From Arthrobacter sp. PvP023 (lineage in GTDB: Bacteria > Actinomycetota > Actinomycetes > Actinomycetales > Micrococcaceae), in assembly GCF_017832975.1 (NCBI RefSeq), contig NZ_JAFIBI010000001.1:434001-498000 (forward strand): a stretch of DNA of 64,000 nucleotides. Reading direction: 5' to 3'. Position numbers and translations under genes: made by a program. Below are positions 20,267 through 28,148 of the stretch, piece by piece; position 1 is the first letter of the stretch, and each line of letters starts with the position of its first letter. Below the pieces are notes generated by a model that made no database searches, had not been told where the DNA came from, and saw only the letters and a program-made list of their open reading frames with translations.

Positions 20267-20350
20267 CTGCGCTGAACGACAGACATCCGGCAGCGTGCGT
20301 CTAAGCGACGAAGGAGCGAGCACGCCGAGGATGTGTGTCGTCCAGCGCAG
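20267..20350. repeat. 84-bp imperfect inverted repeat between convergent genes
   Basis: Arms of about 31 nt (20267-20298 and 20320-20350) pair with few mismatches; the outer 8 bp (CTGCGCTG) and the segments ACGACA, ACATCC and GCGTGC match. The loop is about 21 nt. It lies between the converging oxidoreductase and alanine dehydrogenase genes, where it could end transcription or be a dispersed REP-like element. Confidence 0.7.
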
Positions 20351-20366
20351 CGGGACGAACTAAGGA

Positions 20367-21485
20367 CTACGCGGAGACCAGTTCGTGCCAGTCAGCTACG
20401 AGCGGCAGGTTGTGCGCTTCGGAGACCGAGTGGTGCGCCACGTGGCCGGCTGCGATGTTGAGGCCGGCTGCGAGGGCGGGGTCCTTCTCGAACGCGGCCT
20501 TGACGCCGAGGTTGGCCAGGGCCACGCCGTACCGCAGGGTCACGTTGGTCAGGGCGTAGGTGGACGTGTTCGGGACCGCGCCGGGCATGTTGGCCACGCA
20601 GTAGAAGATCGTGTTGTGGACCTTGTACGTGGGTTCCTGGTGCGTCGTGGGGTGGGTGTCCTCGAAGCAGCCGCCCTGGTCCACGGCGATGTCCACGAGC
20701 ACGGAGCCGGGCTTCATCCGGGAGACGAGTTCGTTGGTGACCAGCTTGGGGGCCTTGGCGCCGGGGATCAGCACGGAGCCGATGACCAGGTCCGCGTCCA
20801 CCACGGACTTTTCGATTTCGTACTTGTTGGACGCGACCGTCTTCAGCCGGCCCTGGTACTGCGCGTCGAGTTCGCGCAGGCGGTTGATGTTGATGTCCAG
20901 GATGGTGACGTCCGCGCCAAGGCCCAGGGCCATGGCTGCGGCGTTGGTGCCGGCGACGCCGGCGCCGAGGACAACAACCTTGGCCGGGCGGACGCCCGGG
21001 ACGCCGCCGAGGAGGACGCCCTTGCCGCCGGCCGGAGCCATCAGGGAGGTGGCGCCGACCTGGACGGACAGGCGGCCTGCAACCTCTGACATGGGGGCCA
21101 ACAGCGGCAGGGTGCGGCCTTCCTGGACCGTTTCGTAGGCGATCGCGGTGACGCCGGAGTTGATGAGCTCCCGGGTCAGCTCGGGCTCGGCGGCGAGGTG
21201 CAGGTAGGTGAAGAGGATCAGGCCCTTGCGGAAGCGGTGGTATTCCGCGGCGATGGGTTCCTTGACCTTCATGACCATGTCGGCGCGGGCCCAGACGTCA
21301 TCGGCTTCGGTGACGATCTCGGCGCCGGCGATGGCGTATTCCTCGTCCGTGATGCCGGAGCCCAGGCCTGCGCCGCGTTCCACCAGGACGGTGTGGCCGT
21401 GGGTGCGGAATTCGTGTACCCCGGCGGCGGTGATGGCCACGCGGAATTCGTTGTTCTTGATCTCTTTGGGGACGCCGATAATCAT
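20367..21485 (-). CDS. ald: Alanine dehydrogenase
   Basis: 372 aa, the usual size for Ald, catalysing L-alanine + NAD+ to pyruvate, ammonium and NADH. It starts [18 protein letters not shown], a very typical Ald N-terminus, which fixes the ATG at 21485 although the frame stays open upstream. The NAD-binding motif is [12 protein letters not shown], preceded by [15 protein letters not shown]. It is divergent from a PucR-type regulator. In Bacillus subtilis the PucR-type AdeR activates ald, so the same pairing is likely here. Cytoplasmic hexamer in known members. Confidence 0.96.
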   Translation of the reverse strand: MIIGVPKEIKNNEFRVAITAAGVHEFRTHGHTVLVERGAGLGSGITDEEYAIAGAEIVTEADDVWARADMVMKVKEPIAAEYHRFRKGLILFTYLHLAAEPELTRELINSGVTAIAYETVQEGRTLPLLAPMSEVAGRLSVQVGATSLMAPAGGKGVLLGGVPGVRPAKVVVLGAGVAGTNAAAMALGLGADVTILDININRLRELDAQYQGRLKTVASNKYEIEKSVVDADLVIGSVLIPGAKAPKLVTNELVSRMKPGSVLVDIAVDQGGCFEDTHPTTHQEPTYKVHNTIFYCVANMPGAVPNTSTYALTNVTLRYGVALANLGVKAAFEKDPALAAGLNIAAGHVAHHSVSEAHNLPLVADWHELVSA

Positions 21486-21708
21486 GTCTTGGGCTCCATT
21501 GTTGGTGGCCTTTGTGGGCCGGACGTGCGGGGAATCTGGTACTTCCAGAATAAATCCGCGTGTGAGGTAGCTGACAGGATGCCGCCAGGGTGGCGGGCGG
21601 GCTTCCGCTTGTTTCCGGGCTTTTCGAAATTGCCGGCTAGACATCTGTCGAGCCGTGAAGCGTCAGGTGTCGCCTGCTGTCCGTTCACGTTCCGGCGGCA
21701 GCGGGCAG

Positions 21709-21714
21709 TAAGGT
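21709..21714 (+). promoter_or_regulatory. -10 box of the leaderless PucR-type regulator mRNA
   Basis: TAAGGT is 7 nt upstream of the ATG at 21722, which has no ribosome binding site. This favours that ATG over the GTG at 21713, which lies inside the box. Confidence 0.6.
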
Positions 21715-21721
21715 GGCAACC

Positions 21722-22942
21722 ATGCACCAGCAGGATGTGGAACAGCTCGTGGAGCAGGTAGCCGTCAAGCTCGGCCGTGGACTGTCGCTCGAGGATCTCG
21801 ACGGCGTCCTGCTCGCCTACAGCTCCAACCAGTCCCACGCGGACCGGGTCCGGGTGAACTTCCTGCTCAGCAAACGCGTGCCAGCGGATGTGAAGGCGTG
21901 GCAGCTATCGCACGGAATCGCGACGGCGGTGCGTCCCGTCGTCGTACCCGCCAACGAGGACCTTGGCATGCTGGGACGCGTCTGCGTCCCGCTGCTGGTC
22001 CGCGGTTTCCGGGTCGGCTACCTGTGGGTGCAGCAGGACATTGACGACCAAAGCGCGACGGCGATCCTCACCCAGCTGCCCGGCGTCCGGGATGAACTCG
22101 AGCTTCTGTCCGGGCTGCTCCTGGAGTCGAACACGGCCGAATCGGAGTTCCGGCGCCGCAGGGAGCAGGAGTTCCTGAGTGCCTGCCGGGGTGAAGCCAA
22201 TGCCGTTGCCGCCGTGGCCGGGTGGAAGGAAGTGCAGGGTCGCGGCCCGTGGCAGCTGGTCACAGTGCTCGACGCCGACGGCTGGGCGGAGGGATCCGAC
22301 CCCATCGCCTCCACCCTGATCCACCGGTCCTCGGCCCTGCAGGCGACCATCGGGGTGGACGCGGCGCTCTTCAGTGCCGGCACGGAAACCCACGCGGTGG
22401 TCCTGTTCCGGGAATCCACCGGGCGCGCGGCCCATGCGCAGGTCCTGGTCCACTACCAGCTGGAACTTGCCAAGCGGTCCGGGCGGCCGGTGCACCGGAT
22501 CATCCTCGGAACAAGCGAAGGCTTCGCCAAGCCGCGCCAACTGGCAGACGCCTACCGGCAGTCCAGGCAGGCTGCGCAGGCCGCCGCCGTGGATCCCCAG
22601 CTGGGCGAACTGGTGGATTGCCGGGCCACCGGTGTTTACCAGCTGCTGGCCTCGGCCGGCGGCGGCGCCGGCGCCTGGGCCGATGCCGGATCCGTCTACT
22701 GGCGCATCCTGGAGGACCACGACCGGAACGGTGAGCTCCTGCCCGTGCTGGAGCTCCTGTACGACAATGACGGTTCAGTGCAGGACGTCGCCACTAGGCT
22801 GCATCTGCACCGGAGCAGTATCTACAACCGGCTGGGCCGCATCCGGCAGGTCCTTGGCGTGGATCCGCTGAAGGGCATGGTCCGGCTGGAACTCCATGCG
22901 GCGCTCAAGGCACGCCGCTGGGCAGGACGCCCACGGATTTAG
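21722..22942 (+). CDS. PucR-type transcriptional regulator (AdeR-like, probable regulator of ald)
   Basis: 406 aa. The C-terminal PucR helix-turn-helix is clear near 355-400 (QDVATRLHLHRSSIYNRLGRIRQVLG). The N-terminal part (about 1-130) resembles a sensory domain, and a GGDEF-like/CdaR middle domain follows. It is divergent from alanine dehydrogenase across a 236-nt region, the same arrangement and protein type as AdeR-ald in Bacillus subtilis, where AdeR activates ald in response to alanine. The target is inferred from that precedent. Leaderless start at ATG 21722. Confidence 0.85.
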   Translation: MHQQDVEQLVEQVAVKLGRGLSLEDLDGVLLAYSSNQSHADRVRVNFLLSKRVPADVKAWQLSHGIATAVRPVVVPANEDLGMLGRVCVPLLVRGFRVGYLWVQQDIDDQSATAILTQLPGVRDELELLSGLLLESNTAESEFRRRREQEFLSACRGEANAVAAVAGWKEVQGRGPWQLVTVLDADGWAEGSDPIASTLIHRSSALQATIGVDAALFSAGTETHAVVLFRESTGRAAHAQVLVHYQLELAKRSGRPVHRIILGTSEGFAKPRQLADAYRQSRQAAQAAAVDPQLGELVDCRATGVYQLLASAGGGAGAWADAGSVYWRILEDHDRNGELLPVLELLYDNDGSVQDVATRLHLHRSSIYNRLGRIRQVLGVDPLKGMVRLELHAALKARRWAGRPRI

Positions 22943-22954
22943 GCGGCCGCGGAC

Positions 22955-24304
22955 CTAGTTCCCGAAGACCTTCCGGGCCAGGAACTCATTGCGGAATTTG
23001 TGCTCCGGATCCATCCGTCCGGCGAGGTCTTTGAAGTCGGAAAAGCGCGGGTACAGCCCGGCCACGGCATCGGCGCCGGCATGGAACAGCTTGCCCCAGT
23101 GCGGCCGGGCGTTGAAGGGCGCCAGAGCCTCCTCCATGACGGGGAGCACCTTCTCCACCTCGTCCTGCCGCTGCTTCCAGGTGAAATGGAACCCCACCGA
23201 ATCCTGGCCGTAAGCGGTGCTCAGCCAGAGCTTGTCCGCCGCCACGGTGCGGATTTCCGAGACAAGCAGCAGCGGGGTGATGCGCTCCGAGAGGGCGCGG
23301 AGCTCCCCGATGGCGTCCACGGCGTGTTCGCGGCGGACGAAGAACTCGCTCTGCAGTTCCTCGCCGCTGCTGGGTGTGAAGGCCATGCGGAAGTGGGCCA
23401 GCCGCTCGGACCAGGGCCCCGGAACGCCGAGTTGCTCGGTGCAGTTTTCGGCCGAGACCCCGGGCAGGGGGTGCCGGGCGACGCCGGCCCGCGTCCCGCC
23501 GAAGAATGTGCGGGCGGCGAAGGCCTCGCCGGTCAGGGCCGCCGGGCCGGCGCCGGGTGCGGCCGCGCCGGAGACGCGGCTCTTGAGCCAGGCCTGCGCC
23601 ACGGCGTCCCCGCTCCAGTCCGTAAACAGGCTGACGCTGTAAGCGCTGGAGGTGGCGGCGTCGAAATTTCCCAGAACCGTTTCCCAGGGAAGGGCTTCGA
23701 AGACGTCCTGCCGCACCGTGAAAGTGGGTTCGATGTCCAGCGTCACTTTGGTGACGACGCCCAGGGCGCCAAGCCCGACGACGGCGCCGTCAAAGTCGGG
23801 CGAGCTGCCGCGTTTGAGGCGGTGGACGGTTCCGTCCGCTGCCACGATTTCCAGTGCGGCGACTGACGTTGCGAGGTTGCCGTTGGCATCGCCGGAGCCG
23901 TGGGTTGCGGTTGCGATGGCTCCGGCCGCGGAGATATGCGGGAGGGAGGCAAGGTTGGGCAATGCGAAACCGGCGGATTCCAGCCGCTCCGCCAAGGTGC
24001 CGTAGCGGGTGCCGCCGGAGACCGTGACGGTGCGCGCCGCGGCATCGATGCGGATGCCGGGGTCCAGGTCTTCAAGGGAGACCAGCGATCCGGGGGAGTC
24101 GGCGATGGCATTGAACGAGTGCCGGGAGCCCAGGGCGCGGATTTTCGAGGCGCCGGCCACCACCTCCTGGACTTCTTCGAGGGTGCGCGGACGGTGGATC
24201 GAAGCGGCCGTATAGCGGTAATTCCCGGCCCAGTTCAATTCCGGAGCGGAGCTTCCGGCTCCGGTGCCGCCGCTTAGCCCGGGCAGTTCGCTGACAGTGC
24301 GCAT
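22955..24304 (-). CDS. FAD-dependent alditol/xylitol oxidase-like enzyme
   Basis: 449 aa with an N-terminal PCMH FAD-binding domain and a C-terminal D-arabinono-1,4-lactone-oxidase domain. The region NWAGNYRYTA...RALGSRHSFN matches the Streptomyces alditol oxidase pattern; His62 in GSRHSFN is the expected covalent flavin site. SLPHISAAGAIATATHGSG and the C-terminal ARPHWGKLFHAG are further landmarks. It likely oxidises a polyol such as xylitol or sorbitol with O2. The ATG at 24304 begins the conserved part. A LacI-type operator lies 42 nt upstream, fitting polyol induction. Confidence 0.85.
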   Translation of the reverse strand: MRTVSELPGLSGGTGAGSSAPELNWAGNYRYTAASIHRPRTLEEVQEVVAGASKIRALGSRHSFNAIADSPGSLVSLEDLDPGIRIDAAARTVTVSGGTRYGTLAERLESAGFALPNLASLPHISAAGAIATATHGSGDANGNLATSVAALEIVAADGTVHRLKRGSSPDFDGAVVGLGALGVVTKVTLDIEPTFTVRQDVFEALPWETVLGNFDAATSSAYSVSLFTDWSGDAVAQAWLKSRVSGAAAPGAGPAALTGEAFAARTFFGGTRAGVARHPLPGVSAENCTEQLGVPGPWSERLAHFRMAFTPSSGEELQSEFFVRREHAVDAIGELRALSERITPLLLVSEIRTVAADKLWLSTAYGQDSVGFHFTWKQRQDEVEKVLPVMEEALAPFNARPHWGKLFHAGADAVAGLYPRFSDFKDLAGRMDPEHKFRNEFLARKVFGN

Positions 24305-24345
24305 TGCATCCCTTTCGCGCCGGACCACCGGGGCCATCGGCAAAA

Positions 24346-24361
24346 TTGTTACCGCTAACAA
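24346..24361. promoter_or_regulatory. LacI-family operator before the alditol oxidase gene
   Basis: TTGTTACCGCTAACAA is a 16-bp palindrome (6-bp arms, CCGC centre) of the TGTTAnCGnTAACA type recognised by many actinobacterial LacI-family sugar repressors. It ends 42 bp upstream of the start codon. No LacI-family gene is in the window. Confidence 0.75.
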
Positions 24362-24413
24362 GTCTGGTGAGCGATCCCGCCCCGTGTCAATGGCCATCCA
24401 CGTGCCAGATGCG

Positions 24414-24644
24414 TCAGCGGTCCTCGACCGACGTCCGCGACTGGCTTTGTTCGAGGAGGCGGACGGCAGCTTCGCGCCGGCGGCGGGCGAGGTGGCTTTC
24501 CAGGCCTTTGGAGACGGCAACAAAGGCCACGCAGCTGGCCATAAAAGCGGCGGTGTTGTTCAGGCCCATGGCCGTTCCGAGGGCGGCAGTCAGCAGCATG
24601 GCGGCGAACCCCGCCACAATGTGCCACCCTCTGAATTTACCCAC
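24414..24644 (-). CDS. Small membrane protein, function unknown
   Basis: 76 aa. Two hydrophobic helices (residues about 7-26 and 31-46) are followed by a basic tail (RRRREAAVRLLEQ). It begins at a GTG that has no ribosome site, but TACCCT lies 6 nt upstream, the leaderless geometry seen repeatedly in this window. The function is not recognised. Co-directional with the alditol oxidase gene but separated by 109 nt containing its operator, so probably not co-regulated. Confidence 0.6.
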   Translation of the reverse strand: MGKFRGWHIVAGFAAMLLTAALGTAMGLNNTAAFMASCVAFVAVSKGLESHLARRRREAAVRLLEQSQSRTSVEDR

Positions 24645-24742
24645 AAATAAAGGGTAACCCCGGCCTTTGCGGCGTTCCGGCGGTAAGCGGGGATCGTTGC
24701 TTGATCCTTATCACTGCTTCACAAATTGCATCCGGCGCTACA

Positions 24743-25141
24743 TCAAAGCGGCTCATCGCCGCCGCCGGCCGCCTTGGTCTTCTTCTGCCTCTCCAGCCAT
24801 TCCATGATGGCCGTCAGCCGGATCCGCCGGTGCGTGCCGCGGTACTCCACCGGAATTTCGCCGCGGTCCGTCATATTGCGAAGGTACGTGTGGGAGATGC
24901 CGGCGAGGTCCGCAGCCTGGGAAGTCGTCAGCATTTCCTCAACGCTGCTGACCGTCACCGCTTCGCCACGGCTGAAGCGGCTCAGGAGATCCACCACGGC
25001 GTCGCGCGCCTGCGGCGGCAACCGGTGGACCGTGCCGTCCACAAACACCGTGATGTCATGGCTGCCGTCGAGGGCATGCTTCAGATTCAGGGCTTCATCG
25101 CCGGGAAGCCCGGCCGTCACGCGGGGAGCAATCAGTGCCAT
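24743..25141 (-). CDS. Excisionase-type helix-turn-helix protein (possible antitoxin)
   Basis: 132 aa. The C-terminal half is a MerR-like excisionase DNA-binding domain: EEMLTTSQAADLAGISHTYLRN, then a wing ending VEYRGTHRRIRLTAIMEWL. The N-terminal half (about 1-65) has TVFVDGTVHRLPPQARDAVVDLLSRF, which resembles antitoxin-like proteins paired with a PIN-type toxin. No toxin gene is adjacent, and no phage or integrase gene is near, so it is an orphan. Start at ATG 25141. Confidence 0.75.
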   Translation of the reverse strand: MALIAPRVTAGLPGDEALNLKHALDGSHDITVFVDGTVHRLPPQARDAVVDLLSRFSRGEAVTVSSVEEMLTTSQAADLAGISHTYLRNMTDRGEIPVEYRGTHRRIRLTAIMEWLERQKKTKAAGGGDEPL

Positions 25142-25202
25142 GCGGAAATCCTAGCGCCCCCTGCGCGACCCGGCCGGTATCGATGAACCAGTACCGACGC
25201 CG

Positions 25203-25481
25203 CTATACGGCGTCGAGGTCCGTCTCCAGGAGGGTGACCAGCGCATCCAGTGCCTGGTCGGCGCCGTCGCCGTCGGCCCGCAGCACCACGACGTCTCCCT
25301 TGGCGGCACCCAGCGTCATCAGCGAAAGGATGCTGGCGGCATCGAGGGCTTCCTCCGCAGGCTCGCCCTGCATGGAAATGGTGACGTCAACGCCGGCATT
25401 GCCGGCCGCTTCGGCGAACAGCGCGGCAGGGCGGGCGTGGAGGCCGGAGCGGCTGGCGATGGTTGCGGTACGTTCGGGCAT
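25203..25481 (-). CDS. ptsH: Phosphocarrier protein HPr
   Basis: 92 aa general PTS phosphocarrier that passes phosphate from Enzyme I to sugar-specific IIA domains. The active-site histidine is His15 in SGLHARPA. The segment corresponding to the Firmicutes regulatory Ser46 region reads ASILSLMTLGAAKGD. It lies 33 nt downstream of ptsI on the same strand, so both are probably co-transcribed, and the mannitol PTS that uses them is 2.6 kb away. Confidence 0.96.
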   Translation of the reverse strand: MPERTATIASRSGLHARPAALFAEAAGNAGVDVTISMQGEPAEEALDAASILSLMTLGAAKGDVVVLRADGDGADQALDALVTLLETDLDAV

Positions 25482-25514
25482 TGCTTCTCCTGATGGATTG
25501 TCGGTGGGCGGCTG

Positions 25515-27200
25515 TTAGAGGCCGAGTTCAGCGAGCACGGGCAGCTTTTCGCGCACCCAGGACCGGGCTTCAGTGGCGCTCGGTGCGGAGAGCGCCAGCT
25601 TGGCCAGCTGCTGCGCCTCGGCCAGCGTGACGGTCTTGAGCACTGCGGCTACTGCCGCGAGGGACCGCGCGGTCATGGACAGTGTGGAAACGCCCAATCC
25701 GGTAAGCACGACGGCGAGGGCCGGGTCCGCAGCAGCCTCGCCACAGACGCCCACGGGTTTGTTGTGGCCCTCCGCGCGCGAGCCCTCAACAGTGAGGCCG
25801 ACGAGGCGCAGGACGGCGGGCTGCCACGGAGTGTTCAGCCCGGCCAGCGGGCCGAGCTGCCGGTCGGCCGCCATGGCGTACTGGGTGAGGTCGTTGGTGC
25901 CCAGGCTGGCGAACCCCACTTCGCGCAGGATTGCCTCAGCCGTCAGCGCGGCAGAAGGGACCTCCACCATGACACCCGGGGTCTTGATGCCGGCGTCTGC
26001 ACACATGGAGGCAAAGCGGGCGGCCTCTTCCGCCGTGGAGATCATCGGGGCCATGACCCACACGTCCGCTTCGGACTGCTTCTCGGCCAGGGCGATTGCC
26101 TCCAGCTGGCGGTCCAGGACGCCGGGCGTGGTGAAGTCCGTGCGGTAGCCGCGGACGCCGAGGGCGGGGTTGGGCTCCGTGGAGTCGGTCAGGAACGGGA
26201 GCGGCTTGTCGGCGCCGGCGTCGAGTGTCCGCAGCACCACCTTCTTGCCCGGAAAGGCATCAAAGACGCTTTTGTAGGCCGCAGCCTGTTCTTCCACGGT
26301 GGGTTCGGTGTCCCGTTCCAGGAAGCAGAACTCGGTGCGGAACAGTCCGACGCCCTGGGCACCGAGTTTCGCGGCCGCCTCGGCATCCTTGCCGCCGCCG
26401 ACGTTGGCGAGGAGGGGCACAAGGTGGCCGTCCGCCGTCGCGCCCGTTCCGCTGAACTCGGCCAGCAGGGAAGCCGTGGCTGCCCATGCTTCCGCCGCGG
26501 TACGCAGCGATTCGTCGGGCTCGGCCGTGATGGTGCCGGCCGCGCCGTCCACATAGACCTCCATGCCGTCCGGGAGTTCGTCCACGCCGACGGCGGCGAC
26601 GACGGCGGGAAGGCCGAGGGAGCGGGCGATGATGGCGGTGTGGGACTGGGGTCCGCCGCCTGCCGTGACGAGCGCCAGGACCTTGTTCGGGTCCAGGGTG
26701 GCGGTGTCGGCGGGTGCCAGGTCCTCGGCCACCAGGACGAACGGGGTGGCGGAGGCGGGGATGCCGGGTGCGGGCACGCCGCGCAGCTCGGCGACGATCC
26801 GTGCGCGCACGTCCAGGACGTCGGTGGCGCGTTCAGCCATGTAGCCGCCCAGGTTGTGGAGCATTTCCGAGACGGAGGAGCCGGACTCCCAGATGGCGCG
26901 CTCACTCGAGGCGCCGCGGGCAACGAGCTTGGCGGCACCCTTGATCAGCATGGTGTCCTTGGCCATCAATGCCGTGGCTTCCAGGACGGCCTTGCCGTCA
27001 CCCGTGGCGTGCGCGGCGCGGGCCTTCAGTTCGTCGTGCACGGCTTGGGAGGCCGCCTTGAGGGCGGCTGTCGCGTCCTCGGCCGTGACGCCGGCGGGCA
27101 ACTGTTCGCCTGCCGGCGGCTCACTGATGGGCTTGGGCATTTGGCGGATGGTGCCGATGATCCGGCCGGGGCTGACGCCTACTCCTTGGAAGTTCTGCAC
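25515..27200 (-). CDS. ptsI: Phosphoenolpyruvate-protein phosphotransferase (PTS Enzyme I)
   Basis: Takes phosphate from PEP and gives it to HPr. 561 aa from the GTG at 27200 (GAGGAC about 6 nt upstream), which matches the family size; upstream codons lack a site. The phosphorylated histidine is in GGGPQSHTAIIARS (His187). The PEP-binding barrel has GVGLFRTEFCFLERD, MAPMISTAEEA and the C-terminal GVCGEAAADP. The promoter region is shared with a divergent TetR gene and contains a CRP-like site and a palindrome. Confidence 0.96.
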   Translation of the reverse strand: MQNFQGVGVSPGRIIGTIRQMPKPISEPPAGEQLPAGVTAEDATAALKAASQAVHDELKARAAHATGDGKAVLEATALMAKDTMLIKGAAKLVARGASSERAIWESGSSVSEMLHNLGGYMAERATDVLDVRARIVAELRGVPAPGIPASATPFVLVAEDLAPADTATLDPNKVLALVTAGGGPQSHTAIIARSLGLPAVVAAVGVDELPDGMEVYVDGAAGTITAEPDESLRTAAEAWAATASLLAEFSGTGATADGHLVPLLANVGGGKDAEAAAKLGAQGVGLFRTEFCFLERDTEPTVEEQAAAYKSVFDAFPGKKVVLRTLDAGADKPLPFLTDSTEPNPALGVRGYRTDFTTPGVLDRQLEAIALAEKQSEADVWVMAPMISTAEEAARFASMCADAGIKTPGVMVEVPSAALTAEAILREVGFASLGTNDLTQYAMAADRQLGPLAGLNTPWQPAVLRLVGLTVEGSRAEGHNKPVGVCGEAAADPALAVVLTGLGVSTLSMTARSLAAVAAVLKTVTLAEAQQLAKLALSAPSATEARSWVREKLPVLAELGL

Positions 27201-27314
27201 TGAAGGTCCTCGTTCTCTGCCGTAAGCAGGCCCCGCCATTCGTTGCCCGGGCGATTGCCCGGACCGTCTCGACGGCTACGTCCGACGGCTTTTGCGGTGC
27301 CTGAAAAAATTGTA

Positions 27315-27330
27315 TGTGATGCACTTCATA
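27315..27330. promoter_or_regulatory. CRP/GlxR-like site in the ptsI-tetR intergenic region
   Basis: TGTGATGCACTTCATA matches TGTGA-N6-TCACA at 9 of the 10 conserved positions. It lies 115 bp upstream of ptsI. In Corynebacterium GlxR binds PTS genes, so catabolite control is plausible. The match is imperfect in the right half. Confidence 0.5.
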
Positions 27331-27343
27331 TAGCGTTGCTATA
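27329..27343. promoter_or_regulatory. Palindromic operator of the TetR gene
   Basis: TATAGC-GTT-GCTATA is a perfect 6-3-6 palindrome. It ends 5 nt before the TAGGGT -10 box (27349-27354) of the leaderless TetR gene, so binding would block its promoter. Confidence 0.6.
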
Positions 27344-27361
27344 GGTGCTAGGGTAGCGGTT

Positions 27362-28090
27362 ATGAGTTTCGATGGCCAGCTTCCGCCCAAAGTTCGGTTG
27401 CTGCGTGCAGCCGCCGAACTGCTGGCCAACTCCGGGGGCGCGGCAGTTTCCACCCGCCAGATCACCCAGCTGGCAGGGGTCTCCGCTCCCACCCTCTATC
27501 ACCACTTCGGTGACAAGGAAGGGCTGTTTGACGCCGTCGTCGCGGCGGGTTTCGAAGAGTACGTGGCCGGCGAACGCGACTTCGCGCCGTCCGGACATCC
27601 GCTGGAAGACATCCGGCGGATGTGGGACAACCATGTGCAGTTCGGGCTGAACCAGCCGGAACTGTACCTGGTCATGTTTGGCAACATTCGTCCTGAGAGC
27701 CGTCCGGCCATCGTCGCCGATGCCGAGGCGCTCATGGAGGAAATGCTGAACAAAGCAGCAGTGGCAGGGCAGCTGAACGTGCAGCCGCGTGAGGCGGCCA
27801 GAAGCATACTGGCGGCGAACGTGGGCGTGACGCTGATGCTGATTGCGGAACCTGCCGCGGAACGCAACCTTGAACTATCCACCATGACCCGTGACGCCAT
27901 GATTTTCGCGGTGTCCGCGGAGCAGGCCAACGGCGCCGGTCCCGACACGTCCGGTAAATCGTCGGTAGTAGTCGCAGCGATCGCCTTGAACGCCGCGCTC
28001 CAGGCATCGCACTCGGACCAGCTCTCCAGCTCGGAACTCAAGCTCTTTCTCGAATGGCTCCACCGGATCTCCACCAGTTCCACCAGTTAG
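27362..28090 (+). CDS. TetR/AcrR family regulator at the pts/mtl locus
   Basis: 242 aa. The N-terminal HTH is STRQITQLAGVSAPTLYHHFGDKEGLFDAV (about residues 31-60). The C-terminal domain is longer than average and ends in an S/T-rich repeat (HRISTSSTS). It stands between ptsI (divergent) and the mannitol PTS genes (downstream, 58 nt), so both are candidate targets. mtl genes in other bacteria are usually under MtlR, which is not seen here; a TetR in this place is unusual. ATG at 27362 is 7 nt after a TAGGGT box, suggesting a leaderless mRNA. Confidence 0.85.
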   Translation: MSFDGQLPPKVRLLRAAAELLANSGGAAVSTRQITQLAGVSAPTLYHHFGDKEGLFDAVVAAGFEEYVAGERDFAPSGHPLEDIRRMWDNHVQFGLNQPELYLVMFGNIRPESRPAIVADAEALMEEMLNKAAVAGQLNVQPREAARSILAANVGVTLMLIAEPAAERNLELSTMTRDAMIFAVSAEQANGAGPDTSGKSSVVVAAIALNAALQASHSDQLSSSELKLFLEWLHRISTSSTS

Positions 28091-28148
28091 TCGTCGGAAA
28101 ATATCGGACCATCCTGCGGTGCAGCAGGAATCACGGTTAGGAAATCAC

